Numbered from the stretch's first letter, positions 33,922 to 46,148 are shown. The stretch is DNA of 46,241 bases from Ideonella sp. (GCA_025458335.1 JALOSQ010000006.1:1-46241); one strand, 5' to 3'. Numbers and translations: made by a program. Notes: generated by a model not told the origin, from the sequence alone.

Positions 33922-33959
33922 GCGCCGCCCCGCCCGGATCGGCCCGCCACGACCTCGTC

Positions 33960-35042
33960 ATGAGCACCCTGTTCCACCCCCTGCGCGTGCGCGCGATCGA
34001 GCCCGACACGCCCGAAGCCGTGATCGTCTCGTTCGACGTGCCGCCCGATCTGCGCGAGCGCTTCGCGTTCACGCAGGGCCAGTACCTGACCCTGCGCGCC
34101 GAGATCGACGGGCAGGACCTGCGCCGGTCGTACTCGATCTGCGCCGGGGTCGACGACGCCCACCTGCGCGTGGGCGTGCGCAAGGTCAACGGCGGCGTGT
34201 TCTCCAACTGGATCAACTCGCAGGTCAAGCCGGGCGACACGATCCAGGTCATGCCGCCGCAAGGCCGGTTCTTCGTGCCGCTCGAGCCCGAGGCGCGGCG
34301 CCACCACCTGGGCATCGCCGGGGGCAGCGGCATCACGCCGATCCTGTCCATCATGAAGACGGTGCTCGCGCGCGAGCCCAGGTCCCGTTTCACGCTGATC
34401 TACGGCAATCGACGGCAGCAGTCCACGATGTTCAAGGAGGAGATCGAGGACCTGAAGAATCGCTACCTGACGCGCCTGGTGCTGCACCACGTGTTCTCCG
34501 ACGAGCCGACCGACAGCCCCATCAACCACGGGCTGATGAACCGCGACAAGATTGCCGAGTTCCTTCGCACCCTGGTGCCGGCCGCCGGGATCGACCACGC
34601 CTACGTCTGCGGCCCCTTCCAGATGAACGACGAGGCCGAGGCCGCGCTGCTGGCCGCCGGCCTGTCCGAGGACCGCATCCACATCGAGCGCTTCGGTGTG
34701 CCGCCGGGGCAGGCGACCGGTGGCGCGGTGGTCCACGAGGCGCGGCCCGAGGATGCCGACCGTTGCCGCGTCACGATCATCCGCGACGGCCTCACGCGCG
34801 AGTTCGACTTCCGCAAGGAGGACCCGAGCGTGCTCGACGCGGCCTCGGCGGCAGGCCTGGAGGTGCCGTTCTCGTGCACGTCGGGCGTCTGCGGCACCTG
34901 CCGCGCCAGGCTGGTCGAGGGTCGCGTTCGCATGACGCGCAACTTCGCGCTCGAGAAGCACGAGGTTGAGGCCGGTTTCGTGCTGACCTGCCAGTCGCAC
35001 CCGCTGACCGACCGTGTGGTGCTGTCGTTCGACGACCGTTGA
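33960..35042 (+). CDS. paaE: 1,2-phenylacetyl-CoA epoxidase reductase PaaE
   Basis: FAD/NAD-binding reductase (RRSYSIC; GIAGGSGITPILSI) plus plant-type [2Fe-2S] (CTSGVCGTCRARL). Confidence 0.95.
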   Translation: MSTLFHPLRVRAIEPDTPEAVIVSFDVPPDLRERFAFTQGQYLTLRAEIDGQDLRRSYSICAGVDDAHLRVGVRKVNGGVFSNWINSQVKPGDTIQVMPPQGRFFVPLEPEARRHHLGIAGGSGITPILSIMKTVLAREPRSRFTLIYGNRRQQSTMFKEEIEDLKNRYLTRLVLHHVFSDEPTDSPINHGLMNRDKIAEFLRTLVPAAGIDHAYVCGPFQMNDEAEAALLAAGLSEDRIHIERFGVPPGQATGGAVVHEARPEDADRCRVTIIRDGLTREFDFRKEDPSVLDAASAAGLEVPFSCTSGVCGTCRARLVEGRVRMTRNFALEKHEVEAGFVLTCQSHPLTDRVVLSFDDR

Positions 35043-35080
35043 GCCGTCCCCACCTCAGCAGACCCGCCGACGACCAACCG

Positions 35081-35757
35081 ATGGCCCGTGGACGATCCCC
35101 CGCCTATGACGGCCAGCGCGAAGCGATCCTGGACCGCGCGGCGGATCTGTTCGCCCGCCAGGGCTACGCCGGCACCTCCATGAACGAGGTGGCCCAGGCC
35201 TGCGGCCTGTCCAAGCCGGCGGTCTACCACTACTTCAAGGACAAGTACCAACTGCTCCTCGAGATCGCCGAAGGGCATGTGTCGCGGCTCGAAGCCACCG
35301 TGGCCTCGGCGCTGCAGGCGCATCGCGACCTGCCGCCAGAGGCGCTGTTGCGGGTGCTGATCCAGCGCATCGTGCACGCCTACGCCGGCGCGCAGAACGC
35401 CCACCGGGTGCTCACTGAAGACGTCCGCTATCTCGAGCCGGACGATCGTCGGCGCGTGCTCGACACGGAGCGGCGCATCGTCGGCAGCTTCGCCGAGCTG
35501 GTCGGCCGCCTTCGACCTGAAGCGCATGCGGCCGACCTTGCCAAGCCGCTCACGATGCTGCTGTTCGGCATGGTGAACTGGATGTTCACCTGGCACCGTG
35601 CCGACGGTCCGCTGACCCACGAGGCCCTGGCACCTGTCGTGGCCGACCTGTTCACCGCCGGCATTGCGGCCGTCGGTTTGCCGGCCGCTGCTCCGCCGGC
35701 AGCCAACCCTGCCCCCCGTGCGGCGACCGTGCCGTACCCGAACCCGGCAACCCTCCC

Positions 35758-35761
<4 letters not shown>
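35081..35761 (+). CDS. paaR: TetR-family regulator (PaaR-like)
   Basis: HTH ILDRAADLFARQGYAGTSMNEVAQACGLSKPAVYHYFKDKYQLL; embedded between paaE and paaZ, ATGA overlap with paaZ. Confidence 0.85.
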
Positions 35762-37809
<2,048 letters not shown>

Positions 37810-37867
37810 ACCCCGCGTCCGATCGCGACGACGACCTTTGCGCCCCAGGGATCAGCGAACATCCCGA

Positions 37868-37888
37868 CCTGCCGTCACCGACGGCAGG
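37868..37888 (+). promoter_or_regulatory. Perfect 9-bp hairpin upstream of the patatin gene SD
   Basis: CCTGCCGTC-ACC-GACGGCAGG ending a few nt before aGGGAGGAAGAGG; no T-run. Confidence 0.5.
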
Positions 37889-37904
37889 CCAGGGAGGAAG
37901 AGGT

Positions 37905-40337
37905 ATGGGCAGCGCACCAGTCGCGGCGAAGGGGCCGGCGGGCCCCGCAGCCCTCGATTCATCGCGGGCGGGTCGCCCAGGGCAAGCGACGGGATGGCCG
38001 GTCCTCGGTTGCATCGTGTTCACACTGCTCGCGCCGAGCGGCATCGCCCACGGCACGCCCTCGTCGGCCAGCTCGACGACCGCCCCGCTGGTGACGCCGC
38101 TGGTGACGCCGCTCGTCACCCCGTTGGCGAACCCCACCCCGGCGACGGTCGCTTCCCCGACGGCTGCCCGGGCTTCCGGTGCGCATGCCCAGGGGCCGCA
38201 GACCCCGCGCCCGCGCATCGGCCTCGTGCTCTCCGGCGGCGGGGCGCGCGGTGGCGCGCACCTTGGTGTGCTGAGGGTGCTCGAGGAACTGCGCGTCCCG
38301 GTCGACCTGATCGTTGGGACGAGCGCCGGCTCGATCGTGGGGGCGGCCTATGCGAGCGGCATGCCCCTGGCCGAGATCGAATCCACCATGACCGCGGTGC
38401 GCACTGCCGACCTGTTCCGCGACGTCGTGCGCCAGGAGGTCCCGCTGCGCCTCAAGGCCGACGACCGCACCAATTTCCTCGGGCCGGAGATCGGGCACGG
38501 GCCCCAAGGCTGGGCCCTGCCCAAGGCCGCCGTGGCCGGCGTCGCGCTCGAGGCGGTCCTGCGCAAGCTCACGGTCCGCCAGCACGAGGCCGACTTCGAC
38601 CGCCTGCCGATTCCGTTCCGGGCGGTGGCGACCGACATCGCCACCGGCGAGATGGTGGTGCTCGGGCAGGGCTCGCTGGCAACGGCCATCCGCGCCAGCA
38701 TGGCCATCCCGGCGGCCGTGAATCCGGTCGAGATCGATGGCCGACTGCTCGTCGACGGCGGCCTTGCACGCAACATCCCGGTCGACGTGGCACGCAGCCT
38801 CGGCGCCAATGTGGTGATCGTGGTGAACATCGGCACGCCGCTGCTGCCGCGATCCGAGATCACCTCGCTGCTGAGCGTGTCCGACCAGATCACCCGGCTG
38901 CTGGGCGAGGCAAACGTCCGCCAGTCCCTCGGCGAGCTGCGCCCCGGCGACGTCTTGGTCACCCCGGACCTGGCGGACATCTCGTCGGCGGACTTCGACC
39001 GGCTGGCCGAGGCGGCCACGGCCGGCGAACGCGCGGCCCGCGATGCGTCCGAACGCCTGGCGGCGCTGTCGATCTCGCCTGAGGCGTACGCGACCTGGGG
39101 ATCCGACCGCCAGGCCCCGCCGATCGGGCGTCGCCCGCGCCCACTGGCCGAAGTCCGCCTCGAAGGGGCCGAGCGGGTCAACCCGGCGGTGGTCACGGCA
39201 ACGATCGCCACGCAGCCGGGCCGGCCCTATGACCCGGTCGTGGCCGAGAACGACATGAAGCGCCTGTATGCGACCGGCGACTTCGAGGGTGTGAGCTACC
39301 GACTGGACACGTCGGACCCCGAGCGCGACGTGCTCCTGATCCGTCTGGACGAGAAGGACTGGGGCCCCCAGTACCTGCGCTTCGGGCTGGGTCTGTCCAC
39401 CGACTTCCGCGGCGATGCCGACTTCCAGCTCAGCGCCACCCACCGATGGACCTGGCTCAACGCGTTCGGCGCCGAGTGGCGCAACGACCTGCGCATCGGC
39501 CGCGAGAACGGGCTGCGGACCACGTTTCATCAGCCGCTGGGAGCGGCGCAGCGTTTGTTCGTCGAGGCGCATGTCAGCGGGCGGCAGGTGCCGTTCGACG
39601 TGTACGGCGATCGGCGACGGGTCGCTCGTTTCCAGCAGGCGACGCGCGAGATCGGGCTCGAGCTGGGCGCGCCGCTCGACACGGTCGGTGAGCTGCGGGT
39701 CGGGCTGCGCGCCGGGCGCGTGCGCTTTGCCGACGACACGGGGATCTTCGATGCCGGCCGTGTGATCCCGCCCGCGGACCTGGCCGGCGCCCAGCTGGAG
39801 CTGCGCGCCGACACGCTCGACAGCTTGCGCTTCCCGCGCCGAGGCTGGGGTACCGGCGTGCGCGTGTACCGGTCGATGCCGCGGGTGGGCGCCTCCGATC
39901 CGTACACGAAGGTCTTGATGGACGCGCGCGCCGCCGTGTCCTCGGGTGTCCATACGGTGCGGCTGGCCGCCGAACTCGCCACGTCGGCCACAGCGGCACC
40001 ATTGCCGGACTACGAGCTCTACAGCTTGGGCGGCTTCCTGCGCCTGTCGGGGTACCGGCCGGGCGAGTTGCTCGGCCGCGACCTGCGCTTCGGACGCGTG
40101 GTCTACGCCCGCCGGCTGGCGACGCCAGGATTGCTGGACGGCGCCTACCTGGGCGCGTCGCTCGAGGTCGGCCGAATCGGCGAGCGGATCGGAAGCACCA
40201 GCGGCGCTGCGGGCGAGACGCGCCGCAGCCTCGGCGTGCATGCCGGCGTCGACACGCCGATCGGCCCGGTCTACCTGGGGGCAGGGTGGGGCGACGAAGG
40301 CCGGCGGTCGATCTATCTGTTCCTCGGTCCTCCGTGA
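37905..40337 (+). CDS. Patatin-like phospholipase with C-terminal BamA/TamA-type beta-barrel (PlpD-like, type Vd)
   Basis: GLVLSGGGARGGAHLGVLRVLEEL, GTSAGS, LLVDGGLARNIPVDVA; POTRA-like AEVRLEGAERVNPAVVTATIATQPGRPYDP; surface-antigen barrel to C-terminus. Confidence 0.88.
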   Translation: MGSAPVAAKGPAGPAALDSSRAGRPGQATGWPVLGCIVFTLLAPSGIAHGTPSSASSTTAPLVTPLVTPLVTPLANPTPATVASPTAARASGAHAQGPQTPRPRIGLVLSGGGARGGAHLGVLRVLEELRVPVDLIVGTSAGSIVGAAYASGMPLAEIESTMTAVRTADLFRDVVRQEVPLRLKADDRTNFLGPEIGHGPQGWALPKAAVAGVALEAVLRKLTVRQHEADFDRLPIPFRAVATDIATGEMVVLGQGSLATAIRASMAIPAAVNPVEIDGRLLVDGGLARNIPVDVARSLGANVVIVVNIGTPLLPRSEITSLLSVSDQITRLLGEANVRQSLGELRPGDVLVTPDLADISSADFDRLAEAATAGERAARDASERLAALSISPEAYATWGSDRQAPPIGRRPRPLAEVRLEGAERVNPAVVTATIATQPGRPYDPVVAENDMKRLYATGDFEGVSYRLDTSDPERDVLLIRLDEKDWGPQYLRFGLGLSTDFRGDADFQLSATHRWTWLNAFGAEWRNDLRIGRENGLRTTFHQPLGAAQRLFVEAHVSGRQVPFDVYGDRRRVARFQQATREIGLELGAPLDTVGELRVGLRAGRVRFADDTGIFDAGRVIPPADLAGAQLELRADTLDSLRFPRRGWGTGVRVYRSMPRVGASDPYTKVLMDARAAVSSGVHTVRLAAELATSATAAPLPDYELYSLGGFLRLSGYRPGELLGRDLRFGRVVYARRLATPGLLDGAYLGASLEVGRIGERIGSTSGAAGETRRSLGVHAGVDTPIGPVYLGAGWGDEGRRSIYLFLGPP
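38085..38132 (+). repeat. Short 12-bp tandem repeat (ca. 4 units) within the patatin gene N-terminal linker
   Basis: ccgctggtgacg x2, ccgctcgtcacc, ccgttggcgaac; encodes PLVTPLVTPLVTPLAN. Confidence 0.75.
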
Positions 40338-40347
40338 GCGGCGCCTC

Positions 40348-40381
40348 CGGTCCGCGGCCCGCCTCGGCCGCGCGCGGACCG
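40348..40381. terminator. Strong GC hairpin between convergent genes, probable bidirectional terminator region
   Basis: CGGTCCGCG ... CGCGGACCG (9 bp) between patatin (+) and DUF4010 (-) stops. Confidence 0.5.
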
Positions 40382-40394
40382 CCGGGGCGGTGCG

Positions 40395-41663
40395 TCATGC
40401 CGCCAAGGGCCCCAGCCCGGCGCCGACCGCTCCCGCCACCGCCAGGCTCGGCACGAGCCCCGCGGCCACGCGTACCGCATACGCGGTGCCGCCGGCAAGC
40501 CGGGCCACGACCACCCGCATCACGGTGTTCGCGCCGATGGCGACCAGCACGCCCAAGGCGAGATCCGGCACGTCGAGCCGCGCCTGACCGGTGAGCGTCG
40601 CGAGCGCCGCGACCGCGGCATGGGCATCGCCCAGGGCGGCGAGCGCGACACCGCTCCACACCCCTGCCTGGCCGAATGCCTGCTGCCCCAGGGACACCGC
40701 CGCGCTCACGCCGGCCAGCAGCGCAGCAACGATCAGGGCCTCCCGCGGTCGCAGCGGCCGTGCGGACGACGGCAGCACCTGCGCGGGCAGCGCGGCAGCG
40801 GGCGTCCGCAGTGCCCACGCAGCAGCAGCGAGCGGCACGACGGCGCCCGCGAGCAGCATCGGCAGCAGGGCGGGCGCGGCCTTCGGCGCCGACGCCGTGC
40901 AGATCAGGCCGGCGAGCACCCAGGTGGCGGTCCCGGACAGGCTCGCTGCTGCCGCCAGCGGCCCCAGCAGGGTCGGCTCGGCCCGCGCCCGGTGGCCCAG
41001 CGTGGCCACCGTCGCCGTGCTCGACACGAAGCCCGACAGGAAACCCGCGAGCGGCAGCCCGCCGCGGGCTCCGAACGCGCGCAGGGCCACGTGCCCGGCG
41101 GCTTGCACGCCCAGGATCAGCACGAGCAGGACCAACAGGCGGCGGATGTCCAGGCCAGCCGCCCACGGTTGCGGGCCGGCCGGCAGCAGGGGCAGGGCGA
41201 TCAACACCAGCGCTGCGAGCAACAGGCCGTCGTGCAATTCCTGCTGACTGAGCAGCACGGTGGCCAGACGGTGCAGCCGATCGCGCGCCGCCAGCAGCAC
41301 CGCCAGCGCCACGCCGCAGGCGGCGGCCAGCGCGGGCTGCCCGGGGGCCTGCACGCCGATCAGGTAGGTCGCGAACAGTGCGATCTCCGTGGTCAGGCCG
41401 GGATCCCGGCTGCGGCTGCGTGCATAGGCGAGGGCGGTGAGCGCCGCGACCAGGAGGGCCCCGGCCACCACGAGCCCCGTCACGTCGAGCACCTGCGCCA
41501 ACGCGCCGGTGAGCGCCACGACGGCGAAGGTCCGGATGCCTGCTGCCTCGCGATGCGGCCCGCTTCCCTTGCGGCGCTCGCGCTCGAGGCCCACCAGCAA
41601 TCCGCAGCCGAGGGCCACGGCGAGGCCGACGACGCCTTCGGCGGACAGCAGGCCCGCAGTCAT
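40395..41663 (-). CDS. MgtC/DUF4010 family integral membrane protein
   Basis: VGLAVALGCGLLVGLERERRKGSGPHREAAGIRTFAVVALTGAL; long hydrophobic protein with FVSSTATVATLGHRAR. Confidence 0.85.
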   Translation of the reverse strand: MTAGLLSAEGVVGLAVALGCGLLVGLERERRKGSGPHREAAGIRTFAVVALTGALAQVLDVTGLVVAGALLVAALTALAYARSRSRDPGLTTEIALFATYLIGVQAPGQPALAAACGVALAVLLAARDRLHRLATVLLSQQELHDGLLLAALVLIALPLLPAGPQPWAAGLDIRRLLVLLVLILGVQAAGHVALRAFGARGGLPLAGFLSGFVSSTATVATLGHRARAEPTLLGPLAAAASLSGTATWVLAGLICTASAPKAAPALLPMLLAGAVVPLAAAAWALRTPAAALPAQVLPSSARPLRPREALIVAALLAGVSAAVSLGQQAFGQAGVWSGVALAALGDAHAAVAALATLTGQARLDVPDLALGVLVAIGANTVMRVVVARLAGGTAYAVRVAAGLVPSLAVAGAVGAGLGPLAA

Positions 41664-41702
41664 CGCGTGGTCACCCGTCGGACCGGGACGTTGCCGTGCG
41701 GC

Positions 41703-43064
41703 TCAGGAAGCGACCTCGTGCACGGAACCGTGCTCGGGCACGCGTGCGCGCCAGCCGAGCTCGTCCTGGATTCGAAGGCGAAGTGCATCCGCGGCCGAGG
41801 GCTCGCCGTGCACGACGAAGGTCTGCGCCGGCGCGCGTCGCAGGTGCCGCATCCACGCCAGAAGTCCGTCGGCGTCGGCATGCGCGGACAGGCCCTTCAG
41901 GTGCGAGACCTGGGCCCGCACCGGCACGTAGCGCCCGTGGATCTTGACCTCGGGAACGCCGGCGATCAGGTGGGCGCCGCGGGTGCCGGCGGCCTGGAAG
42001 CCGGGAAACACGATGTGGTGGCGGGGGTCCGGCGCCAGGGCGGCGAGGTGGTGAAGCACGCGCCCGCCCGTGGCCATGCCGCTGGCTGAGATGATCACTG
42101 CCGGATAGCGTCGGCCGGTCAGGGCGCGCGACTGCTGGGCCGTCTCGACCAGCGTGACGCCATCGGTCAGCGAGGCCACCTCGCGCGGCGCCAGCCGAAG
42201 CAGGCGACGATGACGCTGGTACAGCGCGGTCGCGGTCTGGGCCATCGGGCTGTCGAGGTGGATCGGCAGTCGCGCGGGGATCTCCCCGGCCGCGCGCAGG
42301 CGCTGCAGCAACAGCAGGAGCGCCTGCGCGCGCCCGACGGCGAACGACGGCAGCAGCACGCTGCCGCCTCGCCCGATCGTGTCGCGGACGATGCGGCCGA
42401 GCGCGGCGGCCGGATCTTCGGCGTCATGGCGCCGGTCGCCGTAGGTGGACTCGACGAGCAGCACGTCGGCCTCGGTGACCGGCTGCGGTGGCGGCATGAG
42501 CAGGTCGTCGTCGCGTCCGAGGTCGCCCGAGAAGACCAGGCGGGTGCCGCCGCAACGAACCGAGACGCTGCAGGCCCCGAGCAGGTGCCCGGCGGGCTGC
42601 AGTTCGACGATCGCCGACCCGATGCGGTGGGCACGACCCGGCACGAGCGGCTTGAAGCGTGCCAGGGCACGGCGCGCCTCCGCCACGGTGTACAGGGGAC
42701 GCGCCGGCGCGTGCTTCGACCAGCCGCCGCGGTTGGCGCGCCGCGCGTCTTCCTCGGCGAGGTGCGCGCTGTCCAGCAGCAGGACGGCCGCGACGTCGAT
42801 GGTCGCGGGAGACGCGAGCACAGGCCCCTTGAAGCCATGCCTCACCAGCACCGGCAACCAGCCGGAGTGATCGAGATGCGCGTGGCTCAGCACCACCGCG
42901 TCGATCGACGCCGCCGGGATGGGCAGTGGCGCCCAGTTGCGTTCGCGGTGCGTCTTCAGGCCCTGGAACAGGCCGCAGTCGAGCATCAGGCGGGTGCCGC
43001 CGACGTCGAGCAGGTGCCGCGAGCCGGTGACACCGTCCGCCGCGCCGAGGAACTGCAGTTGCAT
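41703..43064 (-). CDS. MBL-fold beta-CASP protein (predicted RNase/exonuclease)
   Basis: MQLQFLGAADGVTGSRHLLDVGGTRLMLDCGLFQG; LSHAHLDHSGWLP; FSGDLGRDDDLL; VESTYGDR; IISASGMATGGRVLHHL; VHGE. ORF-track start (43250) likely too long. Confidence 0.9.
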   Translation of the reverse strand: MQLQFLGAADGVTGSRHLLDVGGTRLMLDCGLFQGLKTHRERNWAPLPIPAASIDAVVLSHAHLDHSGWLPVLVRHGFKGPVLASPATIDVAAVLLLDSAHLAEEDARRANRGGWSKHAPARPLYTVAEARRALARFKPLVPGRAHRIGSAIVELQPAGHLLGACSVSVRCGGTRLVFSGDLGRDDDLLMPPPQPVTEADVLLVESTYGDRRHDAEDPAAALGRIVRDTIGRGGSVLLPSFAVGRAQALLLLLQRLRAAGEIPARLPIHLDSPMAQTATALYQRHRRLLRLAPREVASLTDGVTLVETAQQSRALTGRRYPAVIISASGMATGGRVLHHLAALAPDPRHHIVFPGFQAAGTRGAHLIAGVPEVKIHGRYVPVRAQVSHLKGLSAHADADGLLAWMRHLRRAPAQTFVVHGEPSAADALRLRIQDELGWRARVPEHGSVHEVAS

Positions 43065-43333
43065 GGTCGGGACCATAGCAGCGGTGCCGCGGCCCACGCG
43101 CAATGTTGACCCTGGGGCACCGCCGATTGACCTGCCACCTTCCGCCGTGCCTGCGTTCCGGAAAGAGTTCGGCACGGCCGCCGGGTAGCCGCGGAAGAGC
43201 GCGGTGCGGTCGAGCAACCGCGTCACGGACTCGCCCAAGATCCCGTCCATCGGACCGAGCGAGGGGCTTCAGTTCGCGGCGAAAACGCCGAGATCACGGC
43301 ACCACTGGCTTGCGCGTCGGCGCACTTCAGCCC

Positions 43334-44470
43334 ATGTCACTGCGCGTCAAGAACATCCAACACGTGCCCGAAGGATCCCCCCGGGAACTGTCGCGCCTGC
43401 TCGCGGCTTCGGTGGCCGACGGCGCACGCTCGGTGCTGGTGCTGGCCGGCGATGGCGTTCCGTGGCCAGAGCCAGAAGTCTCGCCCTTGCTTCGGCAATG
43501 CCCGGTGCCTGTGTTCGGCGGGGTGTTTCCGCAAGTCGTGCGGGACACGACGCACTCGGCCTCGGCACTCGTCGTGGTGGGCCTGGATGCGGAGGTCGAC
43601 GTGCACGCCATCGCCGGCCTTGACCGGACCGACACCGACTTCGCGCCTGCCCTCGGGCGGATCCCTCAGCCCGACGGTTCCGTGATGGTGCTGGTCGATG
43701 GCCTCGCGGTTTCGATCGCCCGCTTCATCGAGTCCGTCTTTGATCATGTCGGCGCAGGCCAACCGCTTGTCGGTGGCGGCGCCGGATCGCTCAGCTTCGT
43801 CCCCCGCCCCTGCCTCTTCTCGCCGGACGGTCTCCTGCAAGGCGCCGCGCTGTTGGTTCGCCTGCCTGGCAGCCTGCACGTCGGCGTCGACCACGGCTGG
43901 ATGCCAGTGAAGGGCCCCTTCGTCGTGACACGGACGCGGGGCAACACCATCGAGCAGATCGACTACCGACCTGCGTCCGAGGTGTACCGCAACTGTGTCG
44001 AGCCGCTGGCGGGGGTGACGCTGACCGCCGACAACTTCTTTGCGCACGCCAAGGCGTTCCCGTTTGGCATGGAACGGTTCGACGGATCGCTGCTCGTGCG
44101 TGACCCGATCGTGATGCAGGGCGACGCACTCGTATGCGTCGGCGAGGTCCCGGAGCAGACCGTCGTGCGCGTGTTGCAGGGCCATCCGGAGAGGCTGATC
44201 GCCGCGGCACGCAGCGGCGCCGAGCGTGCGGTCGCGGGCACACCCGGTGTCGTGCGCGGCGCGCTGCTCATCGACTGCATCAGCCGCGTGCTGTTCCTGG
44301 GAGACCGGTTCGGGGAAGAGCTGGCCGCCGTGCAGGGCGCGATGGCGCGCGACGGGACCCCGCCGCCGCTGTTCGGCGCCCTGACCCTGGGCGAGATCGC
44401 CAACAACGGCAAGCACTGTCTCGAGTTCTACAACAAGACATTCGTCGTGGCCGCGTTCGCCGATGATTAG
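43334..44470 (+). CDS. FIST-domain signal-transduction protein
   Basis: FIST_N/FIST_C-type layout (PLVGGGAGSLSF; GVDHGWMPVKGPFVVTRTRGNTIEQIDYRPASEVY; GALTLGEIANNGKHCLEFYNKTFVVAAF). Confidence 0.88.
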   Translation: MSLRVKNIQHVPEGSPRELSRLLAASVADGARSVLVLAGDGVPWPEPEVSPLLRQCPVPVFGGVFPQVVRDTTHSASALVVVGLDAEVDVHAIAGLDRTDTDFAPALGRIPQPDGSVMVLVDGLAVSIARFIESVFDHVGAGQPLVGGGAGSLSFVPRPCLFSPDGLLQGAALLVRLPGSLHVGVDHGWMPVKGPFVVTRTRGNTIEQIDYRPASEVYRNCVEPLAGVTLTADNFFAHAKAFPFGMERFDGSLLVRDPIVMQGDALVCVGEVPEQTVVRVLQGHPERLIAAARSGAERAVAGTPGVVRGALLIDCISRVLFLGDRFGEELAAVQGAMARDGTPPPLFGALTLGEIANNGKHCLEFYNKTFVVAAFADD

Positions 44471-46034
44471 CCAGGACACCAACGCCCTCGTCGCGCTCAA
44501 GTTCGAGCTGGCGATGGTGGTGGGCGAGTCGCTCGAGCTGGCGCCGATGTGTCGGCGCTTCCTGATCACGCTGCTCAACGCGACCGGCGGGCGCAGTGCG
44601 CAACTGTGGATCCGCGAGCCGAACGCATCGGCAGAAGCCGGAACGCAGTCGGAACGCTTCGCATATCCGCAGCGCAGCCTCATCATCCTCGCGGCGGACC
44701 CGGACCTTCACAGCTGGATGTCGGCCACCGCAGCCGATCCGCCGGGGGCGAACCGGCAGTGGAGCAACGGCGCGCGGCATGTCCACGCGCTGCCGGTCGA
44801 CCGGGCTGGCTGGTTGTTCATCGAGCCCGACGCCGCGACCTTGCCTGAAGCTGTCCTGGAGGCCATCAGCGTCGTGCTCATGCGGCTGGCGCGCGCCTGC
44901 ATGGCCTGCCACGAACATGCGCGCGCCCGGCGGCTGCTCGCCGCCAAGGAAGAGGCGGAGGCGGAGGTGCGGCATGCGCTGTTGCGCAAGCGCGAAGTCC
45001 TCGCGCTCAGCGGCGACGGCTTCGCCACCAGCGACCGCCGGGGCGAGTTGCTGTTCGCCAGCGAGCGAGTGAGCGAACTCGTGCACCAGGGCATGGCGCC
45101 CCTCGCGGGCCTCGGCGACATCGACGCCGCCCTGCAGAAAGCCGGAGCCGGCCCCACCAACCTCCACGCCCTGGCCATGTCCCTGGCACCGGGCGAGTCG
45201 AGGCAGGGCGGCGTCGTCCTGCACCGTCCCCGCCACCGCGACCTGCAGTGGACGCTGCGCTGCACCGACGACGGAGGGCGAGTCGTGCTGTTCCTGCGGG
45301 ACATCACTCGAGAGACGGAGCTGGACCGCATGAAGAGCCGGTTCCTGGCCACTGCGGCGCACGAGCTGCGCACGCCCTTGGCCAGCGTCCTCGGCTACTC
45401 GGAGCTGATGCTGCGGCGGGTCGATGCGCCCCCCGAGCGGCGGCGCCAGATGGTCGAGGTGGTCCATCGACAGGCCGGCCTGCTGGTGCAGCTGGTCAAC
45501 CAGCTTCTCGACCTGGCCAAGCTGGAGGCCAGTGACGGCGCGGCCGTGCGCATCAAGCCGACACCGCTGCACAAAGTCCTGGCTATGGCCACCGAAGCGT
45601 TCGGCGTCCGCGACGACGGTCGCGCGCCGACGGTCGTCGTCGGGGACCCCGAGGAACACCTGGCCGTGGATCCCGACGCGTTCGTGCGGGTCCTGGTGAA
45701 CCTGCTCTCGAACGCGCACAAGTACTCACCGGGCGGTGGACCGATCGAACTCACGGCGAAGGTCGAAGGACACAAGGGGCAGCGCACGGCCATCGTGACC
45801 GTTCGCGATCACGGCATCGGCATGACGGCCGACCAGTGCAGCCGCGTCTTCGAACGCTTCTATCGCGCCGACCCGAGCTGCCACATCCCAGGCAGCGGGC
45901 TTGGCATGAGCATCGTGAAGCAGATCATCGACCTGCACGGCGGTTCGATCGAGGTGGAGAGCCAGCCGGATCTGGGAACCACCGTGATCACGCGCTGGCC
46001 GCTCGCCATCGTCCTCGAGCCAGCGCCGGCCTGA
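44463..46034 (+). CDS. Soluble sensor histidine kinase (GAF-like/PAS-HisKA-HATPase_c)
   Basis: H-box FLATAAHELRTPLASVLGYSELML; N-box NLLSNAHKYSPGG; GIGMTADQCSRVFERFYRADPS; GSGLGMSIVKQIIDLHGG; no obvious TM helices; 8-bp overlap with the FIST gene. Confidence 0.93.
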   Translation: MISQDTNALVALKFELAMVVGESLELAPMCRRFLITLLNATGGRSAQLWIREPNASAEAGTQSERFAYPQRSLIILAADPDLHSWMSATAADPPGANRQWSNGARHVHALPVDRAGWLFIEPDAATLPEAVLEAISVVLMRLARACMACHEHARARRLLAAKEEAEAEVRHALLRKREVLALSGDGFATSDRRGELLFASERVSELVHQGMAPLAGLGDIDAALQKAGAGPTNLHALAMSLAPGESRQGGVVLHRPRHRDLQWTLRCTDDGGRVVLFLRDITRETELDRMKSRFLATAAHELRTPLASVLGYSELMLRRVDAPPERRRQMVEVVHRQAGLLVQLVNQLLDLAKLEASDGAAVRIKPTPLHKVLAMATEAFGVRDDGRAPTVVVGDPEEHLAVDPDAFVRVLVNLLSNAHKYSPGGGPIELTAKVEGHKGQRTAIVTVRDHGIGMTADQCSRVFERFYRADPSCHIPGSGLGMSIVKQIIDLHGGSIEVESQPDLGTTVITRWPLAIVLEPAPA

Positions 46035-46122
46035 CGATTCGATGGCGACCCGCCGCCGCGGCCGGCTCGGGCCCGCCGGGTGAGAGCAGGGCAGCGGGAC
46101 CCGCCCGGACGCGGCACGCAAG

Positions 46123-46138
46123 CCCGCCCGCGGGCGGG
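46123..46138. terminator. GC palindrome between convergent HK and RR genes (possible terminator)
   Basis: CCCGCCCG|CGGGCGGG perfect palindrome; no T-run. Confidence 0.35.
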
Positions 46139-46148
46139 GGCGAGTCCG

